Shown one piece after another: positions 1 through 9,415 of a DNA stretch of 64,000 nucleotides. The translations under genes and the position numbers were made by a program. The notes below the pieces were generated by a model. That model did not search any database, was not told the DNA's origin, and was given only the letters and a program-made list of their open reading frames with translations. The stretch spans positions 53,992-117,991 of the forward strand of contig NZ_JAUYAF010000024.1 of the NCBI RefSeq assembly GCF_030693625.1. Reading direction: 5' to 3'. This DNA is from Phenylobacterium sp. Lineage in GTDB: Bacteria > Pseudomonadota > Alphaproteobacteria > Caulobacterales > Caulobacteraceae. Numbering within the stretch: the first letter of the stretch is position 1; every line of letters starts with the position of its first letter.

Positions 1-1229
1 GAATCCAGACCAATGACCCCCGCCGACACCTCGGCGAGCACCGTCTCGATGAACTGCCGATCCTGGTCGGCCTCGTCGCGGGCCCGCTGCAGGGCCGCCT
101 GCTGAACCTGAAGATCATGGGTCATGCTGTTGAATGCCCTAGATAATACGGCGATTTCCCCAGGATCCTTGTCGGCGTCAACTCGGGCCGTAAGATCGCC
201 CCCGGCCACCTTGCCCGCGGCCTGCACCAGGCGTCCCACGGGACCGGAAATGGCGTTGGCCGCCGCCATGCCGAGCCACACAGCGCCCACCAGGACCAGC
301 AGGGCGGTCTCCATGTACGAGAGCGCGAACACGGCCTGGATTCGCTGACGGCTTTGGGCCGCCTCGCGATAGGAGACCAGGGATGCATCGGCGTCGGTCA
401 GGTGGTTGATGATCCCCTTCTCAACGGGCTTGGCCACATAGAGATAGGCGTCGGGATAGGCCGTCAGCTTGAAAACCGCCCGCATCAGGTCCGCCGAATC
501 GAAGGCCGGCACCGAGATGTCGCCCTCGTCGGCCGCCTTGAAGCTGCTCTCCGGCGGCGTGACATAGGCGGGCGCGTCGCCGGCCTCGGCGCGGGCGAGC
601 ACCCGGCCTTCGCCATCGATCAGATAGGCGGCCGGGAAGGCGTGATACGACGCCTGGTAGGCCAGGAAGTGACTGAAAGTGATGGGGCTGGACTGCAGGG
701 CCGGCGCTGCGCGGTTGAGGTCCACGGCCATCAGGGTCACGTGGTCGCCGATGTAGCGTTTCTGGTCCTCCACATAGGACCGCGCCACCGTGGCCGAGTT
801 TTCCACCACGGTCTGGACCCGCTCGGAGAACCAGTTTTCCACGCCCCGGTTGACCAGCACGCCGTAGAACAGCGCCACGACGACGGCCGGGGCGACGGCC
901 GCGAGCGCGAACATCGCGACGAATCTCAGATGTAGGCGGGCCCCGGCGTCCATCGACCGAGCGTCCAGTAAGGCCACCAGGCGTGTGGCCATGATCGCGG
1001 CGAGGCCAAGGATCAGCACCAGATTGAAGCCGAGCAGCACCAGGATGTTCTTGCTGGCCGGCGCCAGGGGCCCGGTCTCTGGCGGCGACGCGGCGAGCAG
1101 GATGGCGACGCCGGTCAGCACCAGGGCCAGGGCGTAGCCGCCGCCGAGCACATAGCGTGACTGAACAGCCCGCCACAGCCGCGCGGCCGGCGCTCGAGGA
1201 TTCTCGCCGTCGTGGGTCAGGGACGCCAT
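1..1229 (-). CDS. ntrY: NtrY-type nitrogen sensor histidine kinase, N-terminal part (runs off left edge)
   Basis: Membrane sensor kinase of the NtrY/NtrX pair. The frame is open from an ATG at 1229 to the window edge, giving about 410 residues. It begins MASLTHDGENPRAP and has three hydrophobic segments near residues 27-48, 62-87 and 102-130. A periplasmic region of about 170 residues follows, then a fourth membrane segment, a HAMP domain ([20 protein letters not shown] region) and the start of a PAS domain. The H-box and ATPase domain lie outside the window. It follows ntrC by 79 bases on the same strand, the usual dusB-ntrB-ntrC-ntrY-ntrX order, so ntrX is expected just beyond the edge. The topology (three segments, large loop, fourth segment, HAMP) is typical of NtrY. 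Confidence 0.9.
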   Translation of the reverse strand, partial: MASLTHDGENPRAPAARLWRAVQSRYVLGGGYALALVLTGVAILLAASPPETGPLAPASKNILVLLGFNLVLILGLAAIMATRLVALLDARSMDAGARLHLRFVAMFALAAVAPAVVVALFYGVLVNRGVENWFSERVQTVVENSATVARSYVEDQKRYIGDHVTLMAVDLNRAAPALQSSPITFSHFLAYQASYHAFPAAYLIDGEGRVLARAEAGDAPAYVTPPESSFKAADEGDISVPAFDSADLMRAVFKLTAYPDAYLYVAKPVEKGIINHLTDADASLVSYREAAQSRQRIQAVFALSYMETALLVLVGAVWLGMAAANAISGPVGRLVQAAGKVAGGDLTARVDADKDPGEIAVLSRAFNSMTHDLQVQQAALQRARDEADQDRQFIETVLAEVSAGVIGLD

Positions 1230-1308
1230 AACGCCGCGACCCTAGGCGGAACTGTGCCTGAGACTCAACAGGTTGTTGCGAGAATGCTTCACATACGCGT
1301 CAGGAAGT

Positions 1309-2739
1309 TCAGCGGCGTCCTCGAGCCATCTCCACACCCAGGTCCTGGATTTTCTTGCGCAGGGTGTTGCGGTTGAGACCGAGGATCTCGGCGGCGCGAA
1401 CCTGGTTGCCTCGCGTGGCGGTGAGGGTCAGCTGGATCAGCGGCCGCTCGATTTCCTCCAGCACCCGGTCGTAGAGCCCCGCGGGCGGCAGGCCGTCGGG
1501 CTGTTCGGCGAAATAGCCGCCCAGGTGGCGCTCCACCAGGGTGGCCAGGGTCACCGGCCCCTCCTGGCCCTGAATCTGCGGCTGCTGATCGGCTAGCTCG
1601 CGCTCGACGATTCGGGCGCTGATCAGCTCTTCGGCATAGAGGGCGCAGATCCGGCGGATCAGGTTCTCCAGCTCGCGGACGTTGCCGGGCCAGAAGTGCA
1701 GCTTCAGCCTTTCGAGCGCGGCGGCGTCGATGGTCTTGGAGGGAAGGCCTTCGCGGTTGGCGCGCAGCAGGAAGGCGCGCGCCAGGTCCGGGATGTCCTC
1801 CACCCGGTCACGAAGCGGCGGCAGCCGCAGCGGGGCGACGTTGAGCCGGAAGAACAGGTCCTCGCGGAACAGCCCCTGCTGGATCAGGCCCCGCAGGTCA
1901 CGGTTGGTGGCGGCGATGATCCGCACATTCGGCCGGCGGCCAGTCTTCGGGTTCAGGGCCGGCTCGGAGCCGTCGATGACACGCAGCAGCCGGGTCTGGG
2001 CGTCCAGCGGCATGTCGCCGATCTCGTCCAGGAACAGGGTGCCGCCGTCGGCCTCGACGAGCTTGCCGTGGTCGCCGTCCTCGCGGCCGAACAGCTCGGT
2101 CTCCACCCGCTCGCGCGGCACTGCCGCCAGGTTGATGACCACGAACTTGCCGTCCTTGCGGCGTCCCATCTCGTGCAGGGCGCGGGCCACCAGCTCCTTG
2201 CCGGTCCCCGACTCGCCGAGGATCAGCACGGTGAGGTCGGCGCCCACCAGGCGGGCGATCGTCCGATAGACGTCCTGCATGGGCCCCGAGCGGCCGATCA
2301 GCGGCAGGCGCTCGTCGCGCACGGCGCGGGCCTGGGCCTTGGATGCCTCGGAGTCAGCCGGCTTGGCCAGGGCCCGACGCGCCGCCGAGGTCATGTCGTC
2401 CAGGTCGAAGGGCTTGGAGATATAGTCGAAGGCGCCCACCTCGGCGGCGTTGACCGCCGTCAGCAGGGTGTTCTGTGCGCTCATGACGATGACCGGCAGC
2501 TTGGGGCGGTCCTTGCGAATGCGCGGCAGCACGTCGAAGACGTTCTCGTCAGGCATCATCACGTCGGTGACCACCAGGTCCCCCTCCCCGTCCGAGACCC
2601 ACTTCAGCAGGGTGGTGGCGTTGCCGGTCGCCCGGACCTGGTACCCAAGTCGGGCGAAGGCCTGACTGAGCACCAGCCGGATCGAGGAGTCGTCGTCGGC
2701 GATCAGGATCTTCTTGTTGGCGTTGGCGATCGCGTTCAT
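1309..2739 (-). CDS. ntrC: NtrC nitrogen response regulator lacking the GAFTGA loop
   Basis: Response regulator of nitrogen assimilation, phosphorylated by NtrB. 476 residues. The receiver domain has D16/D17, phospho-acceptor D59, S87 and K109. The AAA+ domain has Walker A GESGTGKE at 175-182 and Walker B LFLDEIGD around 235-242. A Fis-type helix-turn-helix occupies roughly 435-475 ([16 protein letters not shown]). The stretch between ELFG (215-218) and the [10 protein letters not shown] block is only [11 protein letters not shown], so the sigma54-contacting GAFTGA loop is absent. The same loss is known for Caulobacter NtrC and, from literature, Rhodobacter capsulatus NtrC, which do not act as ordinary sigma54 activators. 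The ATG start overlaps the ntrB stop by four bases, implying translational coupling. Confidence 0.95.
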   Translation of the reverse strand: MNAIANANKKILIADDDSSIRLVLSQAFARLGYQVRATGNATTLLKWVSDGEGDLVVTDVMMPDENVFDVLPRIRKDRPKLPVIVMSAQNTLLTAVNAAEVGAFDYISKPFDLDDMTSAARRALAKPADSEASKAQARAVRDERLPLIGRSGPMQDVYRTIARLVGADLTVLILGESGTGKELVARALHEMGRRKDGKFVVINLAAVPRERVETELFGREDGDHGKLVEADGGTLFLDEIGDMPLDAQTRLLRVIDGSEPALNPKTGRRPNVRIIAATNRDLRGLIQQGLFREDLFFRLNVAPLRLPPLRDRVEDIPDLARAFLLRANREGLPSKTIDAAALERLKLHFWPGNVRELENLIRRICALYAEELISARIVERELADQQPQIQGQEGPVTLATLVERHLGGYFAEQPDGLPPAGLYDRVLEEIERPLIQLTLTATRGNQVRAAEILGLNRNTLRKKIQDLGVEMARGRR

Positions 2740-3857
2740 GCCGAGACGTCCTCTTCAGATGCGATGGGCAGCAGCACGCGGAAGGTCGTGCGACCGGGCT
2801 CCGATTCGAAATCGATCAGGCCGCCGTGGCCTGACACGAGCTTGGAGACCAGCGCCAGGCCCAGACCTGCGCCGTTGACCTTGGTGGTTACAAAGGGCTG
2901 GAACAGGCTGTCGCGCAGATGCAGCGGAATCCCCGGGCCGTTGTCCTGGATGCGGATCTCCAGAGGCGCGCCGCGCAGGGCTTGCCCCTTGGCGGCCCGG
3001 ACCCGGACGCCGTGACGGTAAGCGGTGTGGATGGTGACCTCGCCGCGGTTGTCGCCCCGGCTGTGGGCCGCCTCCGAGGCGTTCTTCACCAGGTTCAGGA
3101 AGATCTGGATCAGCTGATCCTCATCGCCATAGGTCAGCGGCAGCGAGGGGTCATAGAGATCCTTCAACACCAGGCCGTCGGCGAAGCCGTTGACGGCCAG
3201 CGCCCGCACACGGTCCAGAACCTGGTGGATATTGATCGGCGTGCAGACCGGCAGGGCGTCGTCGGAGAAGGCCTCCATGCGGTCCACCAGCCGGCGGACA
3301 CGGTCGGTCTCGTCGACGATCAGCTGGGCCAGCGGGGTGTCTTCGGCCTTGGCGCCAGCCTTCAGCAGCTGGGCCGCGCCTCGGATCCCCATCAGCGGGT
3401 TCTTGATTTCGTGGGCCAGCATGCGGCCGAGACCGACGATGGTGCGCAGACCGGCGGCCTCAGCCCCCGTGCGCTCCCCGCCCAGGGCGCCGCCCTTGAC
3501 GTGCAGCGTCAGCAGCACCGAGCCATCGCCGAGCGGGGCCGCTGCGCCGTCGGCCTCGAAGGAGGGATGGCCGAACAGACTGATTTCCACACCGCGCTCG
3601 CGGACCGGAGCATCCTCCTCCAGGGCCCGATTGAGCAGGGAGACCAGGGCCGAGCCTTCCGGCAGGGCCGCGCCGAAGCGGCCCCGGGTCAGCAGGCTGA
3701 GCCCCTGGCCGAAAAGGGCCTCAGCGGCCTCGTTCACCGCCACCAGGGCGCCGTCGCCGTTCACCACCAGGGCTGGTTCAGGGGAGAGGTCGAAGGCCGC
3801 AGCCTTCAGGACATCCAGATTTATGCCGCTGCTTGCGGCCCTTGTTTGACTGTTCAT
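2736..3857 (-). CDS. ntrB: NtrB nitrogen sensor histidine kinase
   Basis: Cytoplasmic histidine kinase/phosphatase that controls NtrC in response to nitrogen status (through PII in well-studied species). 373 residues: N-terminal PAS-like domain (about 15-130), H-box [20 protein letters not shown]-box NLVKNASEA and G1 box IQDNGPGIP, with G2 GAGLGLALV near the C-terminus. No membrane segment, as expected for NtrB. It starts inside the last codons of dusB (overlap 3854-3857) and overlaps ntrC at its end, so the three genes form one tight transcription unit. Length and motif order match the family. Confidence 0.96.
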   Translation of the reverse strand: MNSQTRAASSGINLDVLKAAAFDLSPEPALVVNGDGALVAVNEAAEALFGQGLSLLTRGRFGAALPEGSALVSLLNRALEEDAPVRERGVEISLFGHPSFEADGAAAPLGDGSVLLTLHVKGGALGGERTGAEAAGLRTIVGLGRMLAHEIKNPLMGIRGAAQLLKAGAKAEDTPLAQLIVDETDRVRRLVDRMEAFSDDALPVCTPINIHQVLDRVRALAVNGFADGLVLKDLYDPSLPLTYGDEDQLIQIFLNLVKNASEAAHSRGDNRGEVTIHTAYRHGVRVRAAKGQALRGAPLEIRIQDNGPGIPLHLRDSLFQPFVTTKVNGAGLGLALVSKLVSGHGGLIDFESEPGRTTFRVLLPIASEEDVSA

Positions 3858-4864
3858 GCCGCCAATCTCGTTTGGGGATCGCGCCAGAGCGCGATGAGGC
3901 CTTCCTCGACCAGGGCGGGATCCTCCAGGCGGCAGAGCGCGGAACGTGCGATCTGCCTGGCCTCGACCTGCATGGGCCAGGGCGCGTTATCGACATAGGA
4001 CGCCAGATGCTTGCGGAAGATCCGCAGGCCCAGACGGTCGCCGTAGAAATTCAGGCTGTCCCGGAAGTGCTCCAGGGCGATGCCCAGGCGGGTTTCGACG
4101 TCAGGTTCGACGAAGGTTCCGCCGTTCAACTCGGTCTCGATCTGGGTGGCGACCCAGGGTCGGCCATAGACGCCGCGCCCGACCATGACGCCGTCGGCGC
4201 CAGACTGGGCCAGGGCCTCGCGGGCCGTGGCGCCGTCGACGATGTCGCCATTAACGATAACTGGGATGGAAACCGCAGCCTTCACCGCGCGGACGGCGGT
4301 CCAGTCGGCGACCCCCTTGTAGAACTGGCTGCGGGTGCGGCCGTGGATGGTGACCGCCTTGGCGCCGCGCCGTTCCGCCATCGCGGCGATCTCGGGCGCG
4401 TTCCTCGACTTGTCGTCCCAGCCCAGGCGCATCTTGACGGTGACCGGGATGTCGACGGCGTCCACCGTGGCGGCGATCAGCGCCTCGGCAAGGTCGGGCT
4501 CGCGCATCAGAGCTGAACCGGACTGGGCGCCGCCGGTTACCTCCTTGGCCGGACAACCGAAGTTCAAGTCGATGATGTGGGCGCCCGCCTGCGCGGCCAG
4601 CAGGGCGCCGCGCGCCATGTGGACCGGATCACGGCCGACGAGTTGAACCACCATCAGGGGAAGGCCCTCGCCCACTGCGGCCCGGCGCACGACATCGGGT
4701 CGGCCCCTGGAGAACTCGGCGCAGGCGACCATCTCGGTCGCCACATAGGCGGCCCCAAGCTTGCTGGCCGCCCTGCGGAACGGCAGGTCGGAAACGCCGG
4801 TCATGGGCGCGATCCACGCCCGACCCAACACTTCGATATCCCCGACCGCGAGCGTGTTGCTCAT
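3854..4864 (-). CDS. dusB: tRNA-dihydrouridine synthase DusB (NifR3 family)
   Basis: FMN-dependent enzyme that reduces uridines in the D-loop of tRNA, a TIM-barrel protein. 336 residues. Seen: APMTGVSDLPFRRAA near the N-terminus, the LNFGCPAKEVTGG block with the catalytic cysteine, MRLGWDD, TIHGRTRSQFYKG and the FMN phosphate-binding GADGVMVGRGVYGRPW. It is the first gene of the nifR3-ntrB-ntrC unit known in many alphaproteobacteria, and its stop overlaps the ntrB start. The start at 4864 is followed by MSNTLAVGDIEVLGRAWIAPM. The divergent gene ispDF begins 92 bases away, so both promoters lie in 4865-4956. Confidence 0.96.
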   Translation of the reverse strand: MSNTLAVGDIEVLGRAWIAPMTGVSDLPFRRAASKLGAAYVATEMVACAEFSRGRPDVVRRAAVGEGLPLMVVQLVGRDPVHMARGALLAAQAGAHIIDLNFGCPAKEVTGGAQSGSALMREPDLAEALIAATVDAVDIPVTVKMRLGWDDKSRNAPEIAAMAERRGAKAVTIHGRTRSQFYKGVADWTAVRAVKAAVSIPVIVNGDIVDGATAREALAQSGADGVMVGRGVYGRPWVATQIETELNGGTFVEPDVETRLGIALEHFRDSLNFYGDRLGLRIFRKHLASYVDNAPWPMQVEARQIARSALCRLEDPALVEEGLIALWRDPQTRLAA

Positions 4865-4956
4865 TTTGTAATCAACCCCATCGCCGCCTTTTTAGGCAAT
4901 TTGTGCGGCGCCGTAAAGCCTAGACAGGACACGATCGCCCTCTAAACAACGTCGCC

Positions 4957-6102
4957 ATGAACTTTTCTGCCGTCGTTGTCGCCGCAGGCTCTAGCACCCG
5001 GGCCGGACCAGGGGCGCCCAAGCCCTGGCGCAGCCTGGGCGGACGACCGATTCTGCGCTGGTCGGTCGAGGCCCTGAGCCGCGCCGGAGCCCGAGAAATC
5101 ATCGTGGTCACAGCGCCTGAGCGCACGGCGGACGCCGATGAGGCCCTCGCAGGTTTGGCGAGTTGGAAAGCCGTCCCGGGCGGGGTCACGCGGGCTGAGT
5201 CGGTCCAGGCGGGCCTCGCCGCGCTCTCGACCCCCGACGAAGAAGCGGTTCTTGTCCACGACGCCGCCCGGCCCTTCGTGACCTCCGCCCACGTCCAGAG
5301 CCTGCTGGTCGCCCTGGCCGAGGCTGAGGGCGCTGTTCCCGCCCTCCCCGTGGCCGACACCCTGAAGCGTGGCGTGGACATCGTCGCCGAGACGGTGTCG
5401 CGAAACGGCCTCTGGCGCGCCCAGACGCCGCAGGCGTTCCGCCTCCGCACCCTGAGGCAGGCCTATGGCGCCTGGCCCGCCGACGCGGAGCCCACCGACG
5501 ACGCCGCCGTGGTGGAGCGCGCCGGAGGCAAGGTGGCCCTGGTCCCCGGCGATCCCCTGTTGATGAAGCTGACCTATCCGGAGGACTTCGCCATGGCCGA
5601 ACAGCTGGCGGGCGGGCGGCGGATTGTCCGCACCGGCTTCGGGGTCGACGCACACCGCTGGGGGCCAGGCGAGGCGGTCTGGCTTTGCGGGGTCAAGATC
5701 GACCACGACCAGACCCTGGTCGGCCATTCCGACGCCGACGCCGGCCTGCACGCCCTGACCGACGCCATCCTGGGCGCCATCGGCGAAGGCGACATTGGCG
5801 AGCACTTCCCGCCCACCGATCCCCAATGGAAGGGCGCCTCCTCTGACCGATTCCTCGTCCATGCGGCCAAGCTGGTGGCGGCCAAGGGCGGATCGCTCCT
5901 CAACGTCGACGTCACCCTGATCTGCGAGCGTCCGAAGATCCGCCCGCACCGCGACGCCATGCGCGCGCGCCTGGCGGAACTGCTCGCCCTGCCCCTCGAC
6001 CGGGTCAGCGTAAAGGCGACCACGACCGAAGGCATGGGCTTCACCGGCCGGGGCGAAGGCCTGATGGCTCAGGCGGTGGCGACGGTGGAGACGCCCGCCT
6101 AG
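4957..6102 (+). CDS. ispDF: Bifunctional IspD/IspF (MEP cytidylyltransferase plus MEcPP synthase)
   Basis: Catalyses two non-consecutive steps of the non-mevalonate isoprenoid pathway. 381 residues. IspD domain (1 to about 220): VVAAGSSTRAGPGAPKPW CTP-binding signature and LVHDAARPFV. IspF domain (about 223-381) starts at RIVRTGFGVDAHRW with the metal-binding Asp and His, followed by GHSDADAGLHALTDAILGA and the C-terminal TTTEGMGFTGRGEG. The fusion is common in alphaproteobacteria. It stands divergent to dusB, and its stop overlaps the convergent membrane-protein gene by four bases. The next pathway enzyme in this window, dxr, is about 47 kb away. Confidence 0.97.
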   Translation: MNFSAVVVAAGSSTRAGPGAPKPWRSLGGRPILRWSVEALSRAGAREIIVVTAPERTADADEALAGLASWKAVPGGVTRAESVQAGLAALSTPDEEAVLVHDAARPFVTSAHVQSLLVALAEAEGAVPALPVADTLKRGVDIVAETVSRNGLWRAQTPQAFRLRTLRQAYGAWPADAEPTDDAAVVERAGGKVALVPGDPLLMKLTYPEDFAMAEQLAGGRRIVRTGFGVDAHRWGPGEAVWLCGVKIDHDQTLVGHSDADAGLHALTDAILGAIGEGDIGEHFPPTDPQWKGASSDRFLVHAAKLVAAKGGSLLNVDVTLICERPKIRPHRDAMRARLAELLALPLDRVSVKATTTEGMGFTGRGEGLMAQAVATVETPA

Positions 6103-8396
6103 GGCAGCCAGTCCCAGCGTTCCTTCATCCGGCCGTAGAGGGCGCCCACGAGGTTCGTGTAGTCGTCGGTCCAGGGCCGCGCGAGGGTGGGTTCGCTGGG
6201 CGTCCAGCGCCGATCGGCCGCGAAGGCGGCGAGCGCCGCCTCGTTGCGCGCCACGATCAGGGCGTCCTCCGAAGATTCCCACAGCATGGGCGAGTTCTTG
6301 GCCGCGCCATGCCGCTGCAATAGCGCCTCCCCGCCGGCGGCGTAGGCGACCGCCATGGCCGGACTGCGCAGATCCAGGTTCCGGTTCGACAGGTGGAGGA
6401 TCAACACCCCATCAGGCTTGATGTGGGTCAGGTAGGCCTTCATCGCCTCCACGGTCAGCAGGTGGGCGGGAACACTGTCGGAGGAGAAGGCGTCGATCAG
6501 CAGGATATCGAACTGGTTCGTCGGTTGCCGGGCCAGGGTCAAGCGGGCGTCGCCCACCACGTAGTCGATCTGGCCCTTGGCGCATTCCGTCGTGTAGCTG
6601 AAGTGTGCTGGGTCGGTGGCGACGCGGATCACCAGGGGGTCGATCTCGAAGAAGGTCAGGTGATCTCCTGGCCGGGTATAGGCCGCCACGGCCCCTGTCC
6701 CCAGGCCCACGGCGCCGATCCGCAGGACGCGCCTCTCCCCCAGTCGCTGGGTGAACACCTGGCCGATGGGGGTCTCCGGCGCGTAATAGACCAGGGGACG
6801 GCAGCGCCAGCGCGGGTCCTGGGCCTGGGCGCCGTGCAGGGTCGTACCATGCGAGAGCATGCGAACCGTGCCTCCCATCTCGGGCAGTTGCAGCTCCGAC
6901 TGTCGGACCACCCCGAAGAAGCTGCGCCAGCTCTTCAGTACGTCGACCTTGTCGCCCGCACCCTCCGCCGCCAGCGAGATGATGGTGATGATCCCGAAGA
7001 AGACGATGCCGCGGCGGCGCACCAGGAAGGCGCAGACGACGGCCACGGCCAGGGCGACCTTCACGAGCAGCAGCATCAGATCGTGGCCGGTCATGCCGAG
7101 CATGTCGGCGCGGCCGATCTGGCCGGTATAGGCGGCGAAGGTCGCGACCGGCGCCGCGACAGCCGCGAGGCAACCGAGCGCGAAGGTCACCCAGCGCCAG
7201 CGCTCGATGGGCCCCTCGCCCCAGGGGCGGACCAGACAGGCCAGCGCCAGGACCAGGGGATACTCCCAGACATTGTTGAAGATCGCCGGGGCGAGGAAGG
7301 CGTTGAACCCGCCGCCCACCACGCCGCCGAAGGACATCCACAGATAGAACTCGGTCAGCCGGCTCGGGTTCGGCCGCCGCGCCACCAGGGCCTGGTGGCA
7401 CATCAGGGCGGTCAGGAAGTAGGCCGAGAGGTGGATGAATAGCTGCAGGAAGAGGTTGCTGGCCTTGAAGGGCAGCAGGGAGGCGCAGGCCGCCACGGCG
7501 GCGGCCTGCAGGATCAGCGTCGTGTCTTGCGAGATCGCCGGCTTGGTGGAGAAGGCGATGATGAAGGTGACCAGGTAGAGGGCCAGCGGCACCACCCAGA
7601 TGAAGGGGGCGGAGGCCACATCTGTCGTCAGGTGGGTGGTGACCCCCATCATCAGGCTGGAGGGGATGGCTGCCAGGACGACCCAGGTCAGCCGGTTGCG
7701 CCAGGTAGGCGCGTCGCCGCCGGCCTCGGCGGTCTCGGTCACAACGGGCGCGGGCGCAGCGGCCCCCCGGGTGACGAAATACATCAGCGCGGCCATCAGC
7801 AGGATGAAACCGCCGTAGCCCAGGCTCCAGCCCATGGCCTGGGCGTGCAGGCTGGTGAGCGGCTCCACGACGATCGGATAGGCCAGCAGCGCGATCAGGC
7901 TTCCGAGGTTGCTGGCGGCATAGAGGGCGTAGGGTTCGGAACCGCTGTCGGCGTGCAGCGTGCGCGCGTGCCAGGCCTGCACCAGGGGCGCCGTGGCCGA
8001 CAGCACTGCGAAGGGCGCGCCGATCGAGACGGCCATCACCCCTAGCAGCCACAGGGCCGGATGCTCCGAACTGGGCGCGCCAAAGACCCCGGTGACATGC
8101 ATCGGCAGCACCAGGGCGGCGAGGATCATCGCAGCCAGGTGGATGCCCGCCTGCATGCGGATCGATTGCACGCGTTGCAGCGAATGAGCGTAGCCGTAGC
8201 CAACCAGCAGGGCGGTCTGGAAGAAGGCCAGGCTGGTGTTCCAGATCGACGGCCCGCCCCCCAGCAGGGGCAGGACCAGCTTGGCGATCATCGGCTGGAC
8301 CAGGAACACAAGGCTGGCGCTGGCGAAGATGGTCAGCACGAACAGCAGCGGCGATCGGCCCACGGCGGAGGTTGCGGCGACGTCCTGCGTGGTCAT
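6099..8396 (-). CDS. Fused multi-pass membrane protein / spermidine synthase-like methyltransferase-fold protein
   Basis: 765 residues. The first 470 or so are strongly hydrophobic with about a dozen membrane segments, starting with the conserved block FASASLVFLVQPMIAKLVLP found in bacterial fused MFS/spermidine synthase-like proteins. The C-terminal part (about 500-765) is a Rossmann fold: IGAVGLGTGAVAAY for S-adenosyl binding, TFFEIDPLVIRVA, DARLTLA and LLIDAFSSDSVPAHL. The family is widespread, but substrates are mostly unknown; a real aminopropyltransferase activity is not shown by the sequence. It is convergent with ispDF (four-base overlap) and divergent from the PncC-like gene, with an 84-base spacer holding both promoters. 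Confidence 0.85.
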   Translation of the reverse strand: MTTQDVAATSAVGRSPLLFVLTIFASASLVFLVQPMIAKLVLPLLGGGPSIWNTSLAFFQTALLVGYGYAHSLQRVQSIRMQAGIHLAAMILAALVLPMHVTGVFGAPSSEHPALWLLGVMAVSIGAPFAVLSATAPLVQAWHARTLHADSGSEPYALYAASNLGSLIALLAYPIVVEPLTSLHAQAMGWSLGYGGFILLMAALMYFVTRGAAAPAPVVTETAEAGGDAPTWRNRLTWVVLAAIPSSLMMGVTTHLTTDVASAPFIWVVPLALYLVTFIIAFSTKPAISQDTTLILQAAAVAACASLLPFKASNLFLQLFIHLSAYFLTALMCHQALVARRPNPSRLTEFYLWMSFGGVVGGGFNAFLAPAIFNNVWEYPLVLALACLVRPWGEGPIERWRWVTFALGCLAAVAAPVATFAAYTGQIGRADMLGMTGHDLMLLLVKVALAVAVVCAFLVRRRGIVFFGIITIISLAAEGAGDKVDVLKSWRSFFGVVRQSELQLPEMGGTVRMLSHGTTLHGAQAQDPRWRCRPLVYYAPETPIGQVFTQRLGERRVLRIGAVGLGTGAVAAYTRPGDHLTFFEIDPLVIRVATDPAHFSYTTECAKGQIDYVVGDARLTLARQPTNQFDILLIDAFSSDSVPAHLLTVEAMKAYLTHIKPDGVLILHLSNRNLDLRSPAMAVAYAAGGEALLQRHGAAKNSPMLWESSEDALIVARNEAALAAFAADRRWTPSEPTLARPWTDDYTNLVGALYGRMKERWDWLP

Positions 8397-8480
8397 GTTT
8401 CGAATCGTCTTGTATCCGGGGTCGCGGCGATGTTGTGGTCTCGCTTCAACCTTGCCTAGCTGTGTCGGAGTCGCGCGCCC

Positions 8481-8972
8481 ATGTTTTCCCTCGAGATCGA
8501 GACCCTCGCGCGCCTGCTCATCGACGAGGCCCGGGAGCGCAACCTGCGTATCGTCACCGCCGAGAGCTGCACCGGCGGCCTGGTGGCCGGCGCCATCTGC
8601 TCGATCTCCGGTGCGTCGGACGTGTTCGAGCGGGGCTTTGTCACCTACACCAATCGCGCCAAGCAGGAACTTCTCGGCATTCCGGGCGACCTGCTGGCCG
8701 ACCTGGGGGCGGTATCCGAGCCCGTGGCCCGCATGATGGCCGAGGGCGCGCTGGAAGCGTCAAACGCCCACATCTCAGTGGCCATCACCGGAGTGGCGGG
8801 TCCCCACGGCGGCACCTCGTTCAAGCCCGTGGGCACGGTCCATATCGCCACGGCGCGGACCAACCACGGCCTGATGCACCGCCAGGAATTCTTCCAGTAC
8901 GAGACCCGGTCGGAAATCCAGCTGGCCGCCGTGCAGGTGGCCCTGCAGGCGCTACGCGACCGGATGAGTTAG
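8481..8972 (+). CDS. pncC: CinA C-terminal family protein (PncC-type nicotinamide-nucleotide amidohydrolase)
   Basis: Predicted to hydrolyse NMN to nicotinate mononucleotide in pyridine-nucleotide salvage. 163 residues, the stand-alone amidase domain without the CinA N-terminal part. Seen: the active-site motif TAESCTGGLVAGAICSISGAS with the catalytic Ser, GFVTYTNRAKQELLGIP and AITGVAGPHGGTSFKPVGTV. Length matches the E. coli YgaD/PncC type. The ATG at 8481 is the only sensible start. The stop overlaps the convergent RatA-like gene by four bases. Function is assigned by family only. Confidence 0.88.
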   Translation: MFSLEIETLARLLIDEARERNLRIVTAESCTGGLVAGAICSISGASDVFERGFVTYTNRAKQELLGIPGDLLADLGAVSEPVARMMAEGALEASNAHISVAITGVAGPHGGTSFKPVGTVHIATARTNHGLMHRQEFFQYETRSEIQLAAVQVALQALRDRMS

Positions 8973-9412
8973 CCGTAGAGCGCCTTCGCCCGAGCCTCGA
9001 AGCACGCCATCAGCTTGTCGACGGCGTGTGAGAAGTTCGAGGTCAGCAAGGCGCCCAGCATCTTCGACTTGAACTCGAACTCGATGTCGAACACGACGCG
9101 GGTCCCCTCGCCCTCGGGCTCAAACCTCCACCGGTTGCGCAGGGATTTGAACGGTCCCGAGATCAGGCCGACGTCGATCTGGCGCCCTGCAGGGTCGCGG
9201 CGCACGCGGGTGGAGAAGGTCTCCTTCAGGAAGGAGAAGCCGACCTTCGCCTCGGCGTCGGTCCAGCTCATGCCCTGGCTGTCGGTGCGGCTGTTCCAGG
9301 TGCGCATGCCCACGATCCACGGCACGAACTGCGGATAGGCCTCCACGTCGCCAACCAGAGTGAGCAGCTGGTCCGGCGTGTAGGGCAGAGTTCGGATGAC
9401 CTGGTGGCGCAA
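8969..9412 (-). CDS. RatA/Coq10-family START-like protein
   Basis: 147-residue START-fold protein of the polyketide cyclase/Coq10 group. In related organisms Coq10 binds ubiquinone and supports respiration; E. coli RatA was described as a ribosome-association toxin. Seen: the typical opening RTLPYTPDQLLTLVGDVEAYPQFVPWI, cited here only by its positions 7-33, and the later FEFKSKMLGALLTSNF. No antitoxin partner stands next to it, so a ubiquinone-binding role is more likely than a toxin. The start is a TTG at 9412, four bases beyond the lipA stop. That start fits the family's usual N-terminus (MRH..), and the genes are probably co-transcribed. Confidence 0.82.
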   Translation of the reverse strand: MRHQVIRTLPYTPDQLLTLVGDVEAYPQFVPWIVGMRTWNSRTDSQGMSWTDAEAKVGFSFLKETFSTRVRRDPAGRQIDVGLISGPFKSLRNRWRFEPEGEGTRVVFDIEFEFKSKMLGALLTSNFSHAVDKLMACFEARAKALYG

Positions 9413-9415
9413 GAC

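Noticed and set aside
8969-9412. Toxin-antitoxin module based on the RatA-like protein
   Set aside because: No antitoxin-sized partner is adjacent; neighbours are lipA and a PncC-like gene, and Coq10-type function fits better.
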